DNA from: Tubulanus polymorphus
Taxonomy: Eukaryota; Nemertea; Palaeonemertea; Tubulaniformes; Tubulanidae
DNA length: 64,000 nt
NCBI RefSeq assembly: GCF_964204645.1
Contig: NC_134033.1
Coordinates: forward strand, 918,631-982,630
Reading direction: 5' to 3'
Part shown: positions 1 to 15,100 of the stretch, one piece after another
How the letters are laid out: every line of letters begins with the position of its first letter
Position numbering within the stretch: the first letter of the stretch is position 1
The notes under the pieces: model-generated
Databases searched by the model: none
What the model was told of the DNA's origin: nothing
The model's input: the letters and a program-made list of their open reading frames with translations, nothing else
Translations under genes and position numbers: made by a program

Positions 1-33
1 ATTGAAATTACATTAACAGGAAGACTGACTGAG

Positions 34-375
34 AGGTTGGGGGAGGATGGGATGAGAGGTTGGGGGAGGATGGGATGAGAGGTTGAGGGAGGATGGGGTG
101 AGAGGTTGAGGGAGGATGGGGTGAGAGGTTGCGGGAGGATGGGGTGAGAGGTTGAGGGAGGATGGGGTGAGAGGTTGAGGGAGGATGGGGTGAGAGGTTG
201 CGGGAGGATGGGGTGAGAGGTTGAGGGAGGATGGGGTGAGAGGTTGAGGGAGGATGGGGTGAGAGGTTGAGGGAGGATGGGGTGAGAGGTTGAGGGAGGA
301 TGGGGTGAGAGGTTGCGGGAGGATGGGGTGATGAGGTTGTGGGAGGATGGGATGAGAGGTTGAGGGAGGATGGGT
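34..375. repeat. 21 bp G-rich minisatellite
   Basis: About sixteen tandem units of the type gaggttgagggaggatgggg. Equivalent shorter arrays lie at about 3652-3847, 7128-7278 and 10136-10206. The unit length is divisible by 3, so several frames stay open (Pro/Ser/His-rich on the minus strand). These are not genes. Confidence 0.95.
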
Positions 376-1008
376 GAAAAGGGAAGCAAAACAGTACAAT
401 TACTCTGACAAAATAAAGGCTGAGGCAAAAGTTTTCAGCAGTTTTCAGCACGACACTGGATTAACAGATTCTCGTTTTACACAAGAGCCCAGCCTGTGGC
501 AGTGGGAGAAAGCTGGTGTAACTAACTGGTCGAGTCAGCTGGTCTCAACCTGCTGAACAAGATGTGGTGCCGGAGGAAGTTGAAGGTGAAACTATCGCCT
601 GCACCATGTGCAATGCAAGCGGCTAGGGTAGTGCGGCCCGTGTAGGCTAGAAAGTGGTTTTTGGCACCGAGTGAGGTCCCTGTTAGTCTAGTACCTAGCT
701 GTCGTTCCCTAAACAACCCGGAACTCGTAGTAACAACGACTGACTGATTCAGACTAAATTTGAGTAGGTCCCGGCCTCACTAGTCACTGACAGTGACTGT
801 CGAAGTGTCTGCGAAGTCACTGGGTCTGGAGTGAGTGAGGTCCCCCTAAAGTGTGTGTACCTGAGGACATGAAAATAAAATATCATGAATGAATTCTTAT
901 CTTTTTTACCAATATCAAAATTCGTACATTTAGAATCAGCGCGGCTTTAAAGTCTTTATCAATTGAGTTCACTGTAAATAAAGAATTAGCGATTGAATTG
1001 AGCCCGCT

Positions 1009-1700
1009 CCACAGTAAAAATAGTGCGATCTAATCTTGACCATCTAGTGCTGCCCCTATGTATAACGATAGCGTGGAAAACGTGAACTAACATAATACTC
1101 GCTTGCCAGAGTCTTCGAACGGCAGGAGTGGACGAACTAATTACCGATTTGCGGGCCGGATTCCGAGGAAAATTCTCAAACTCTGAAAACTGCTCTGAAA
1201 CGTTCGAACCAAACAATTTTTCTATAAATGAATGAGCCTTAAAAGAGTTAATTTGAATCGGGGTATTTCTAGTATGATCTGGGAGAGAGCGATAGGTGTT
1301 TGTATGTTCCCTGTTTATTTGCGCGCAAATAGACTTTATCGAAGAAAAAATATGGACATTTTGTCAATTCTGATGATAAATTATCATTAAAAAATGAAAA
1401 TGAATAATTTATTCAGTGTACAAATACTATATTAATTGATAAGTAAGTGAATTTTAGCTAAAAAGAATTAAATATGTTACCTAAAAAATAAGGAAATATC
1501 ATACAAAATTCAGAACGTATTCATAGTATCATATTTAATCAGAATTAGACGACACACTGGTCCGTATTGTACGTAATAAGGACATTTAAATTCCGGCGGT
1601 AAATATGCGCTATTTTAGTTCGCAGAAATTCCGCTATCGTTATTCATAGGGGCAGCACTGTACGGTAAATATTTAACTCAGCCTCGCGATCTTACTGTGG
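1009..1700. mobile_element. Inverted-repeat element (MITE-like) inside macro-repeat 1
   Basis: Begins ccacagtaa and ends ttactgtgg. The arms are imperfect over about 90 bp and contain an almost perfect block: agtgctgcccctatg...ataacgatagcg on the left and its reverse complement near 1638-1664. There is no transposase frame inside, so it looks like a non-autonomous DNA element caught up in the macro-repeat amplification. Confidence 0.7.
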
Positions 1701-3295
1701 CATGCGAGCAATACAGATATTTTTCTTAGCCGAATTTCGTTGATTATCTAATACGATTCCATTGTATATGAATAATTCTACTATCGTTTAAGGTTTTTTG
1801 AAGGGGATCATCTTTTTAAAACGAATTTTAAACCATTTTTGATAGAACTCTTTTGTCTGCGGAATGTATTAGCATCCGGTAAAGCGGTAGGCTCACATGC
1901 CAAAGGAAGAACTTCAAGCAAATTAAATTTTATTCTCTAAAATAGTGCATTCAACTACCACTAACACTGTAACCAGAAATAATGCTCGGAAACTATTAAA
2001 GAATAATGCTTAAGAGTAAATTTGAAGTCAAGTTCTCCCAATATTTGTTCGTTTGTTTGTTTATCCTCCCGGTGAGTTCTAACACTGCCCACACATATTT
2101 ATCCAGTTCATCTGATCCTGATAATCAAACTCAAAAAGTCAATAATTCCATCCTAATGATGACAAACATCCTAAAAGATATAAAAGAAACTTAATAGATT
2201 TGATGCCACCAATCAGTTATACACAGTAAGAGTTAAGTCTAGTTACCGGTGTATCAGAGAAATGGCAATCTAAGGTAGGCTACTCCCAAAATGAGTGTCA
2301 GGGGTCAAATATTTTTTGTCTCCGATTTTGATGAAATTCCGTTCAGACATGTATTAAGGGGTGCTGATCGCAAATCTGAACGAATTTTCCGGATCCGAGG
2401 CCCAGAAAATGAGAAATTCGAATTTTTGGGGGGACCCCTAAATTTTCAAAAGGCCTTGGACCCCAGAGTTTTCGGGATATTCAAAATCTGATTACAGATT
2501 TGGAATCAGCACCCCTGAGAATATAAAGGACTAAAATTTCAAGCAAATCGAAGAGATTCGGTTTTTTGGCCAAAAATGGCAAAAATCTAAGGTGTTAGTC
2601 CAGGAGTTTTTTTTCGGCGAAAAATTTTTTTTCTCTGATTCCTTCTAAAATTGGTAGGAATATGTATTCTGAGGTGTAGATTCCGGATCCGCAATCAGAT
2701 TTTGAATCGGAATTCATCTTCATGGGCAAATAAGGGTTTTAATGTCCAAAATATGCACCCCAAAAATGGGGTACAAAGTCAAAATTTTTTTTTGGCCCAA
2801 TTTTAATGAAACTTAGTGCAGACATGTTTTTTGGGGTGCTGATTACAAATATGAGGTTAGATTTTGGATCCGAGGCAACTAAAATGAGATATTCAGGATT
2901 TCGTGTTTTGACCCCCTTAATTTCGTCACAAATTTTGATGAAATTTGCCTGGGAAATTCGGTCCAAAAAAGAATTTTATTCAATGATGTCAAATATTCAA
3001 TTAATTTTTAAGGTAGAAATTGATGCTCTTACTAAAACCCTGAATTATAATTCCTGCAACACAATTACAGGCTGCTTCAAATAACCACATTGACAATTCT
3101 TATGAAATGCAGTAAACAGTGTTTACAGATAAACTGCTTTCTCATAATTGTTTTGGAAACTTATAAGAAATTCTACTCACACACTCACTAGCCCTTGTCT
3201 AGCAGTAATGGTAGTCCACCGAGTTCCACAAATCCACATACAGAGTTCCACACCTCCTGCAGTCCACCACTGCCTGTTTTTTATGAGTATCAATC

Positions 3296-3510
3296 CACTT
3301 TAGTCCCGTTAGTTGACTAAATAGTCCAGTTAGTTCACTAATAGTCCGGTAAGTTCACGTATAGTCCAGTTAGTTCACTAATAGTCCGGTTAGTTGACTA
3401 GTAGTCCGGTTAGTTGACTAGTGGTCCGGTTAGTTGACTAGTGGTCCGGTTAGTTGACTAGTAGTCCGGTTAGTTGACTAATAGTCTGGTAAGTTCACTA
3501 GTAGTCCGGA
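3296..3510. repeat. ~20 bp minisatellite (tagtccggttagttgacta)
   Basis: About ten units. The equivalent arrays in the following copies are at about 6772-6985 and 9860-9990. Unit variants alternate between ttgacta and ttcacta. Confidence 0.9.
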
Positions 3511-3622
3511 AGAAGTTGACTGAAGAAGTAAAACTGTGATGAATTTCAGTTGAAGTCCACCACGTCCAGTATTTGTGATGAAGTTTACACCACAGCCCGA
3601 CAGAGGAATCCTGAAATATAAA

Positions 3623-6600
3623 ATTGAAATTACATTAACAGGAAGACTGACTGAGAGGTTGGGGAGGATGGGGTGATGAGGTTGTGGGAGGAAGGGGTGA
3701 GAGGTTGAGGGAGGATGGGGTGATGAGGTTGTGGGAGGAAGGGGTGAGAGGTTGAGGGAGGATGAAGTGAGAGGTTGGGGTGAGGTTGAGGCAGGATGAG
3801 GTGAGAGGTTGAGGGAGGATGGGTGATGAGGTTGAGGGAGGATGGGTGAAAAGGGAAGCAAAACAGTACAATTACTCTGACAAAGTAAAGGCTGAGGCAA
3901 AAGTTTTCAGCAGTTTTCAGCACGACACTGGATTAACAGATTCTCGTTTTACACAAGAGCCCAGCCTGTGGCAGTGGGAGAAAGCTGGTGTAACTAACTG
4001 GTCGAGTCAGCTGGTCTTAACCTGCTGAACAAGATGTGGTGCCGGAGGAAGTTGAAGGTGAAACTATCGCCTGCACCATGTGCAATGCAAGCGGCTAGGG
4101 TAGTGCGGCCCGTGTAGGCTAGAAAGTGGTTTTTGGCACCGAGTGAGGTCCCTGTTAGTCTAGTACCTAGCTGTCGTTCCCTAAACAACCCGGAACTCGT
4201 AGTAACAACGACTGACTGATTCAGACTAAATTTGAGTAGGTCCCGGCCTCACTAGTCACCGACTGTCGAAGTGTCTGCGAAGTCACTGGGTCTGGAGTGA
4301 GTGAGGTCCCCCTAAAGTGTGTGTACCTGAGGACATGAAAATGAAACATAATGAATGAATTCTTATCTTTTTTACCAATATCAAAATTCGTACATTTAGA
4401 ATCATCGCGGCTTTAAAGACTTTATCAATTGAAGGAATAGTTCACTGTAAATAAAGAATTAGCGATTGAATTGAGCCCGCTCCACAGTAAAATAGCGCGA
4501 TCAATTCAATCTCGACCGTCTAGTGCTGCTGCTATATATAACGATAGCGTGGAAAACGTGAACTAACATAATACTCGCTTGCCAGAGTCATCGAACGGCA
4601 GGTGTGGACGAACTAATTACCGATTTGCGGGCCGGATTCCGAGGAAAATTCTCAAACTCTGAAAACTGCTCTGAAACGTTCGAACCAAACAATTTTTCTA
4701 TAAAAGAATGAGCTTTAAAAGAGTTAATTTGAATCGGGGTATTTCTAGTATGGTCTGGGAGAGAGCGATAGGTGTTTGTATGTTCCCTGTTTATTTGCGC
4801 GCAAATAGACTTTATCGAAGAAAAAATATGGACATTTTGTCAATTCTGATGATAAATTATCATTAAAAAATGAAAATGAATAATTTATTCAGTATACAAA
4901 TACTATATTAATTGATAAGTAAGTGAATTTTAGCTAAAAAGAATTAAATATGTTACCTAAAAAATAAGGAAATATCATACAAAATTCAGAACGTATTCAT
5001 AGTATCATATTTAATCAGAATTAGACGACACACTGGTCCGTATTGTACGTAATAAGGACATTTAAATTCCGGCGGTAAATATGCGCTATTTTAGTTCGCA
5101 GAAATTCCGCTATCGTTATTCATAGGGGCAGCACTGTACGGTAAATATTTAACTCAGCCTCGCGATCTTACTGTGGCATGCGAGCAATACAGATATTTTT
5201 CTTAGCCGAATTTCGTTGATTATCTAATACGATTCCATTGTATATGAATAATTCTACTATCGTTTAAGGTTTTTTGAAGGGGATCATCTTTTTAAAACGA
5301 ATTTTAAACCATTTTTGATAGAACTCTTTTGTCTGCGGAATGTATTAGCATCCGGTAAAGCGGTAGGCTCACATGCCAAAGGAAGAACTTCAAGCAAATT
5401 AAATTTTATTCTCTAAAATAGTGCATTCAACTACCACTAACACTGTAACCAGAAATAATGCTCGGAAACTATTAAAGAATAATGTTTAAGAGTAAATTTG
5501 AAGTCAAGTCTTCCCAATATTTGTTCGTTTGTTTGTTTATCCTCCCGGTGAGTTCTAACACTGCCCACACATATTTATCCAGTTCATCTGATCCTGATAA
5601 TCAAACTCAAAAAGTCAATAATTCCATCCTAATGATGACAAACATCCTAAAAGATATAAAAGAAACTTAATAGATTTGATGCCACCAATCAGTTATACAC
5701 AGTAAGAGTTAAGTCTAGTTACCGGTGTATCAGAGAAATGGCAATCTAAGGTAGGCTACTCCCAAAATGAGTGTCAGGGGTCAAATATTTTTTGTCTCCG
5801 ATTTTGATGAAATTCCGTTCAGACATGTATTAAGGGGTGCTGATCGCAAATCTGAACGAATTTTCCGGATCCGAGGCCCAGAAAATGAGAAATTCGAATT
5901 TTTGGGGGGACCCCTAAATTTTCAAAAGGCCTTGGACCCCAGAGTTTTCGGGATATTCAAAATCTGATTACAGATTTGGAATCAGCACCCCTGAGAATAT
6001 AAAGGACTAAAATTTCAAGCAAATCGAAGAGATTCGGTTTTTTGGCCAAAAATGGCAAAAATCTAAGGTGTTAGTCCAGGAGTTTTTTTTCGGCGAAAAA
6101 TTTTTTTTCTCTGATTCCTTCTAAAATTGGTAGGAATATGTATTCTGAGGTGTAGATTCCGGATCCGCAATCAGATTTTGAATCGGAATTCATCTTCATG
6201 GGCAAATAAGGGTTTTAATGTCCAAAATATGCACCCCAAAAATGGGGTACAAAGTCAAAATTTTTTTTTGGCCCAATTTTAATGAAACTTAGTGCAGACA
6301 TGTTTTTTGGGGTGCTGATTACAAATATGAGGTTAGATTTTGGATCCGAGGCAACTAAAATGAGATATTCAGGATTTCGTGTTTTGACCCCCTTAATTTC
6401 GTCACAAATTTTGATGAAATTTGCCTGGGAAATTCGGTCCAAAAAAGAATTTTATTCAATGATGTCAAATATTCAATTAATTTTTAAGGTAGAAATTGAT
6501 GCTCTTACTAAAACCCTGAATTATAATTCCTGCAACACAATTACAGGCTGCTTCAAATAACCACATTGACAATTCTTATGAAATGCAGTAAACAGTGTTT

Positions 6601-7098
6601 ACAGATAAACTGCTTTCTCATAATTGTTTTGGAAACTTATAAGAAATTCTACTCACACACTCACTAGCCCTTGTCTAGCAGTAATGGTAGTCCACCGAGT
6701 TCCACAAATCCACATACAGAGTTCCACACCTCCTGCAGTCCACCACTGCCTGTTTTTTATGAGTATCAATCCACTTTAGTCCCGTTAGTTGACTAAATAG
6801 TCCAGTTAGTTCACTAATAGTCCGGTAAGTTCACGTATAGTCCAGTTAGTTCACTAATAGTCCGGTTAGTTGACTAGTAGTCCGGTTAGTTGACTAGTGG
6901 TCCGGTTAGTTGACTAGTGGTCCGGTTAGTTGACTAGTAGTCCGGTTAGTTGACTAATAGTCTGGTAAGTTCACTAGTAGTCCGGAAGAAGTTGACTGAA
7001 GAAGTAAAACTGTGATGAATTTCAGTTGAAGTCCACCACGTCCAGTATTTGTGATGAAGTTTACACCACAGCCCGACAGAGGAATCCTGAAATATAAA
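3623..7098. repeat. Macro-tandem repeat, copy 2
   Basis: Same order of parts as copy 1 and nearly identical in the unique sections. The G-rich minisatellite is shorter and more irregular, mixing gaggttgagggaggatgggg with gaggttgtgggaggaagggg types. Confidence 0.9.
4482..5176. mobile_element. Inverted-repeat element, copy in macro-repeat 2
   Basis: Same element as at 1009-1700, with ccacagtaa and ttactgtgg ends. The left arm has drifted (agtgctgctgctatatata) while the right arm keeps the original block. Confidence 0.7.
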
Positions 7099-10000
7099 AT
7101 TGAAATTACATTAACAGGAAGACTGACTGAGAGGTTGGGGAGGATGGGGTGATGAGGTTGTGGGAGGAAGGGGTGAGAGGTTGAGGGAGGATGAAGTGAG
7201 AGGTTGGGGTGAGGTTGAGGCAGGATGAGGTGAGAGGTTGGGGGAGGATGGGGTGATGAGGTTGTGGGAGGATAGGTGAAAACGGAAGCAAAACAGTACA
7301 ATTACTCTGACAAAGTAAAGGCTGAGGCAAAAGTTTTCAGCAGTTTTCAGCACGACACTGGATTAACAGATTCTCGTTTTACACAAGAGCCCAGCCTGTG
7401 GCAGTGGGAGAAAGCTGGTGTAACTAACTGGTCGAGTCAGCTGGTCTTAACCTGCTGAACAAGATGTGGTGCCGGAGGAAGTTGAAGGTGAAACTATCGC
7501 CTGCACCATGTGCAATGCAAGCGGCTAGGGTAGTGCGGCCCGTGTAGGCTAGAAAGTGGTTTTTGGCACCGAGTGAGGTCCCTGTTAGTCTAGTACCTAG
7601 CTGTCGTTCCCTAAACAACCCGGAACTCGTAGTAACAACGACTGACTGATTCAGACTAAATTTGAGTAGGTCCCGGCCTCACTAGTCACCGACTGTCGAA
7701 GTGTCTGCGAAGTCACTGGGTCTGGAGTGAGTGAGGTCCCCCTAAAGTGTGTGTACCTGAGGACATGAAAATGAAACATAATGAATGAATTCTTATCTTT
7801 TTTACCAATATCAAAATTCGTACATTTAGAATCATCGCGGCTTTAAAGACTTTATCAATTGAAGGAATAGTTCACTGTAAATAAAGAATTAGCGATTGAA
7901 TTGAGCCCGCTCCACAGTAAAATAGCGCGATCAATTCAATCTCGACCGTCTAGTGCTGCTGCTATATATAACGATAGCGTGGAAAACGTGAACTAACATA
8001 ATACTCGCTTGCCAGAGTCATCGAACGGCAGGTGTGGACGAACTAATTACCGATTTGCGGGCCGGATTCCGAGGAAAATTCTCAAACTCTGAAAACTGCT
8101 CTGAAACGTTCGAACCAAACAATTTTTCTATAAAAGAATGAGCTTTAAAAGAGTTAATTTGAATCGGGGTATTTCTAGTATGGTCTGGGAGAGAGCGATA
8201 GGTGTTTGTATGTTCCCTGTTTATTTGCGCGCAAATAGACTTTATCGAAGAAAAAATATGGACATTTTGTCAATTCTGATGATAAATTATCATTAAAAAA
8301 TGAAAATGAATAATTTATTCAGTATACAAATACTATATTAATTGATAAGTAAGTGAATTTTAGCTAAAAAGAATTAAATATGTTACCTAAAAAATAAGGA
8401 AATATCATACAAAATTCAGAACGTATTCATAGTATCATATTTAATCAGAATTAGACGACACACTGGTCCGTATTGTACGTAATAAGGACATTTAAATTCC
8501 GGCGGTAAATATGCGCTATTTTAGTTCGCAGAAATTCCGCTATCGTTATTCATAGGGGCAGCACTGTACGGTAAATACTTAACTCAGCCTCACGATCTTA
8601 CTGTGGCATGCGAGCAATACAGATATTTTTCTTAGCCGAATTTCGTTGATTATCTAATACGATTCCATTGTATATGAATAATTCTACTATCGTTTAAGGT
8701 TTTTCGAAGGGGATCATCTTTTTAAAACGAATTTTAAACCATTTTTGATAGAACTCTTTTGTCTGCGGAATGTATTAGCATCCGGTAAAGCGGTAGGCTC
8801 ACATGCCAAAGGAAGAACTTCAAGCAAATTAAACTTTATTCTCTAAAATAGTGCATTCAACTACCACTAACACTGTAACCAGAAATAATGCTCGGAAACT
8901 ATTAAAGAATAATGCTTAAGAGTAAATTTGAAGTCAAGTTCTCCCAATATGTGTTCGTTTGTTTGTTTATCCCCCCGGTGAGTTCTAACACTGCCCACAC
9001 ATATTTATCCAGTTCATCTGATCCTGATCATCAAACTCAAAAAGTCAATAATTCCATCCTAATGATGACAAACATCCTAAAAGATATAAAAGAAACTTAA
9101 TAGATTTGATGCCACCAATCAGTTATACACAGTTAGAGTTAAGTCTAGTTACCGGTGTATCAGAGAAATGGCAATCTAAGGTAGGCTACTCCCAAAATGA
9201 GTGTCAGGGGTCAAATATTTTTTGTCTCCGATTTTGATGAAATTCCGTTCAGACATGTATTAAGGGGTGCTGATCGCAAATCTGAACGAATTTTCCGGAT
9301 CCGAGGCAAAATATGCACCCCAAAAATGGGGTACAAAGTCAAAATTTTTTTTTGGCCCAATTTTAATGAAACTTAGTGCAGACATGTTTTTTTGGGGTGC
9401 TGATTACAAATATGAGGTTAGATTTTGGATCCGAGGCAACCAAAATGAGATATTCAGGATTTCGTGTATTGACCCCCTTAATTTCGTCACAAATTTTGAT
9501 GAAATTTGCCTGGGAAATTCGGTCCAAAAAAGAATTTTATTCAATGATGTCAAATATTCAATTAATTTTTAAGGTAGAAATTGATGCTCTTACTAAAACC
9601 CTGAATTATAATTCCTGCAACACAATTACAGGCTGCTTCAAATAACCACATTGACAATTCTTATGAAATGCAGTAAACAGTGTTTACAGATAAACTGCTT
9701 TCTCATAATTGTTTTGGAAACTTATAAGAAATTCTACTCACACACTCACTAGCCCTTGTCTAGCAGTAATGGTAGTCCACCGAGTTCCACAAATCCACAT
9801 ACAGAGTTCCACACCTCCTGGAGTCCACCACAGCCTGTTTTTTATGAGTATCAATCCGCTTTAGTCCGGTTAGTTGACTAAATAGTCCAGTTAGTTCACA
9901 AATAGTCTGGTAAGTTCACGTATAGTCCAGTTAGTTCACTAATAGTCTGGTTAGTTGACTAGTAGTCCAGTTAGTTGACTAGTAGTCCGGAAGAAGTTGA

Positions 10001-10106
10001 CTGAAGAAGTAAAACTGTGATAAATTTCAGTTGAAGTCCACCACGTCCAGTATTCATGATGAAGTTTACACACGACAGCCCGACAGAGGAAATGCTGAAA
10101 TATAAA
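7099..10106. repeat. Macro-tandem repeat, copy 3 (internally deleted)
   Basis: Same unit, but about 350 bases are missing in the ggggtgctgat block: after ccgaggc near 9306 the sequence jumps to the part that lies near 2740 in copy 1. The second minisatellite is also shorter. Substitutions are more frequent than between copies 1 and 2. Confidence 0.88.
7912..8606. mobile_element. Inverted-repeat element, copy in macro-repeat 3
   Basis: Same ends and the same drifted left arm as copy 2, so copies 2 and 3 share a more recent common ancestor than either shares with copies 1 and 4. Confidence 0.7.
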
Positions 10107-12160
10107 ATTGAAATTACATTAACAGGAAGACTGACTGAGAGGTTGGGGGAGGATGGGGTGATGAGGTTGTGGGAAGATGGGGTGAGAGGTTGGTGGAGGA
10201 TGGGTGAAAAGGGAAGCAAAACAGTACAATTACTCTGACAAAGTAAAGGCTGAGGCAAAGTTTTCAGCAGTTTTCAGCACGACACTGTATTAACAGATTC
10301 TCGTTTTACACAAGAGCCCAGCCTGTGGCAGTGGGAGAAAGCTGGTGTAACTAACTGGTCGAGTCAGCTGGTCTTAACCTGCTGAACAAGATGTGGTGCC
10401 GGAGGAAGTTGAAGGTGAAACTATCGCCTGCACCATGTGCAATGCAAGCGGCTAGGGTAGTGCGGCCCGTGTAGGCTAGAAAGTGGTTATTGACACCGAG
10501 TGAGGTCCCTGTTAGTCTAGTACCTAGCCGTCGTTCCCTAAACAACCCGGAACTCGTAGTAACAATGACTGACTGATTCAGACTAAATTTGAGTAGGTCC
10601 CGGCCTCACTAGTCACCGACTGTCGAAGTGTCTGCGAAGTCACTGGGTCTGGAGTGAGTGAGGTCCCCCTAAAGTGTGTGTACCTGAGGACATGAAAATG
10701 AAACATCATGAATGAATTCTTATCTTTTTTACCAATATCAAAATTCGTACATTTAGAATCATCGCGGCTTTAAAGTCTTTATCAATTGAAGGAATAGTTC
10801 ACTGTAAATAAAGAATTAGCGATTGAATTGAGCCCGCTCCACAGTAAAAATAGTGCGATCTAATCTTGACCATCTAGTGCTGCCCCTATGTATAACGATA
10901 GCGTAGAAAACGTGAACTAACATAATACTCGCTTGCCAGAGTCTTCGAACGGCCGTAGTGGACGAACTAATTACCGATTTGCGGGCCGGATTCCGAGGAA
11001 ATTTCTCAAACTCTGAAAACTGCTCTGAAACGTCTGGCCAAACAATTTTTCTATGAAAGAATAAGCCTTGAAAGAGTACTTTTGAATCGGGGTATTTCTA
11101 GTATGGTCTGGGAGAGAGCGACAGGTGTTTGTATGTTCCCTGATTATTTCTGCGCAATTAGAATATATCGAAGAAAAAATATGGACATTTTGTCAATTTT
11201 ATCATTCAAAAATGTAAACGAATAAGTTATTCTGTATATAAATACTACATTAATTGATAGGTAAGTGAATTTTAGCTAAAAGAATTAAATATGTTACCTA
11301 AAAAATTAGGAAATATCATACAAAATTCAGAACGTTTTCATAGTATCATATTCAATCAGAATTAGGCGCCACACTGGTCCGTATTGTACGTAATAAGGAA
11401 ATTTAAATTCCGGCGGTAAATATTCGCTACTATTTTAGTTCACAGAAATTCCGCTACCGTAATTCATAGGGGCAGCACTGTACGGTAGATATCTAACTCG
11501 GCCTCGCTATCTTACTGTGGAATGCGAGTAATAAAGATATTTTTCTTAGCCGAATTTCGTTCAATGTTTAATACGATTCCATTGTATATGAATAATTCTA
11601 CTGTCGTTTAAGGTTTTTTGAAGGGGATCATCTTTTTAAAACGAATTTCAAACCATTTTTGATAGAACTCTTTTGTCAGCGGAATGTATTAGCATCCGGT
11701 AAAGCGATAGGTTCACATGCCAAAGGAAGAATTCTGAGCAAATTAAATTTTATTCTCTAAAATAGTGCATTCAACTACCACTATACTGTAACCAGAAAAA
11801 ATGCTTTGAAACTATTAAAGGAACAACTTTCTATGAAAGAATTAGGCTTAAGAGTAAATTTGAATCGGGGATATTCCTAGTTTCGTCCGGGAGAGAACGA
11901 CAGGTTCTAGATGCCACACAGTTTTTTTTCAGTTGCCCTGTTTTTAGTTCAAAAGCAAATCGGTAGTGTCACATATTTAGTCCTCGTAAAGTTCACTATA
12001 ACTGACGTCAAGTTCTCCCAATATTTGTTCGATTGTTTGTCTATCCTCTCGGTGAGTTCTAACGCTTGCCAACATCCAGTTCGATGTAGTCCTGATCAAC
12101 AAACAAAAATGTCAATATATAGTTCCTAATGATGACAAACATCCTAAAAACAGACATGAC
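10107..12160. repeat. Macro-tandem repeat, copy 4 (diverged, truncated)
   Basis: Homology to the unit runs to the words atgatgacaaacatcctaaa near 12130-12155 and then stops. This is the most diverged copy, with scattered substitutions and small indels, as expected for the edge of an array that homogenises from the inside. Confidence 0.85.
10839..11520. mobile_element. Inverted-repeat element, copy in macro-repeat 4
   Basis: Ends conserved. The left arm has the intact agtgctgcccctatg block as in copy 1. The interior carries more substitutions. Confidence 0.68.
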
Positions 12161-13420
12161 AGTCATTTTGGCCAAATTTTCATCTTCAGGAAATATGTGG
12201 TAATGTATTCTGATGGTGAAGAGTAAGAAGTGAATGGTGATTGTGACCAATTCTTGCTAAACCATTCCAAATTTAGACACATTACTTAGAGCTTCAAATT
12301 TCCACTCAGCAAAATTGATCCAAGATGGTTTAGATATCGTCATACATGTATAGATCCCTCCAGTAGTGTATAGTAAAGTATCTGTATATTTTGTCAATAA
12401 CTTTCATGTCACCAATGTTTTCAAAATGTTTTTATTTCTATCTCGATTAACAAAATTATTTTTCCCCATTTACCATGTAAATGGTAGGCGAGTAATGGAA
12501 TTATCTTGGCGATCTGGTTTTAACTACTCTTCTGTTCAAAATGGTTTTAGCATTATATTTTTTTTTCACTTTAAACATTTCAACCAGTTCACCATAGATC
12601 AACAAGGGAGAGGAAATTCAGGATAAGCTCTATAGAGAAGGGAGGTGCTTGGGGTCTATATCCCGAAGTGCTGGAGTTACATCTTCTTTCTTCACTTTTC
12701 CAAGATAAAACCAATGAATAAAAAGAAATTCATGGGGTTGGATCATTCATAGCTATTGGATTTTATCCTCTTTCATTCATTTTTCACCTTCTGCTGTTCA
12801 CAAATAAAATCCCGTTTTGAGAACAAAAATCCAAATGAACAAACAACAAATATCAAACAATCATAAAAGGTCATGTTTTTCCAAATGAATTTAAACATAT
12901 AAATACATCTCTATCTACATTTTTAGAACACACGTGTTTATATGTAATCGTGTTCAAAATTATATACACTCTAACTCTTCAAATGAAAATGAAAACATAC
13001 AAAGTTTACATGACTTAATTAGACTTTGCCTGTTTAACATATTATAAAAATGAGATCATATGAAATCGCAAGTAGCTATTTATTATCACTGCTAGTTTCT
13101 ATTTAATAGATTGAATACATAACCCGAGTAACCATCATCAGTATCAGTGCAAATCACAAAATACTGATAAAATCTTCCAACAAAATCACCCTCACGATTT
13201 TTATAAGTTTTATCTTTGTAACGTAGACAAACCTGGACTGTGAAAAACTGGAATGTTTCAGAAATCATCAAATTTTTCCCTTTACGGTTTTAATATAATT
13301 ATACAACAGTTTATCAAGATCTTTCTGTACCACAAGAAAAATCACACAAAATTCATCGTATATTTCCACATCAAATACTTCTATTTTATCGCTTGAACAA
13401 CCTGAGTTATTATATATCAG
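12160..13420. other. AT-rich unique DNA, no gene seen
   Basis: Short frames only (for example 12366-12626, plus), with no splice context, no recognisable domain and no repeat structure beyond homopolymer runs. I see nothing that supports a gene. Confidence 0.6.
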
Positions 13421-14660
<1,240 letters not shown>

Positions 14661-14664
14661 GAAA

Positions 14665-15100
14665 TTTTTTTTTCTTTTCTCACAATAATATATCTTTTCT
14701 TTTCTTACAATAATATATCTTTTCTTTTCTCACAATAATATATCTTTTCTTTTCCTACAATAATATATCTTTTCTTTTCTTACAATAATATATCTTTTCT
14801 TTTCTCACAATAATATATCTTTTCCTTTCTTACAATAATATATCTTTTCTTTTCTTACAATAATATATCTTTTCTTTTCTTACAATAATATATCTTTTCT
14901 TTTCTTACAATAATATATCTTTTCTTTTCTTACAATAATATATCTTTTCTTTTCTTACAATAATATATCTTTTCTTTTCTTACAATAATATATCTTTTCT
15001 TTTCTTACAATAATATATCTTTTCTTTTCTTACAATTTATTTTTTCTTTTCCTACAATAATAATATATTTTTTCTTTTCTTACAATAATATATTTTTTCG
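14665..15100. repeat. 25 bp pyrimidine-rich minisatellite
   Basis: About seventeen units built from ttttcttttcttacaataata plus tatc, with the strongest uniformity in the centre and drift at both ends. Confidence 0.95.

Larger units (their letters stand above)
1..3622. repeat. Macro-tandem repeat, copy 1
   Basis: First of about four head-to-tail copies. Homologous points recur 3472, 3430 and 2927 bases apart, and most of the length difference comes from the internal minisatellites. Contents in order: a 21 bp G-rich minisatellite, a unique part, a ~690 bp inverted-repeat element, a block of degenerate repeats around the word ggggtgctgat in both orientations, and a ~20 bp tagtccggttagttgacta array. 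No gene is credible here. The long frames are minisatellite artefacts or are open only because the copies are nearly identical. Confidence 0.9.

Noticed and set aside
8-451. 147-codon Pro/Ser/His-rich minus frame and similar frames in later macro-units
   Set aside because: Produced by the 21 bp minisatellite. Length and frame change with unit number between copies.
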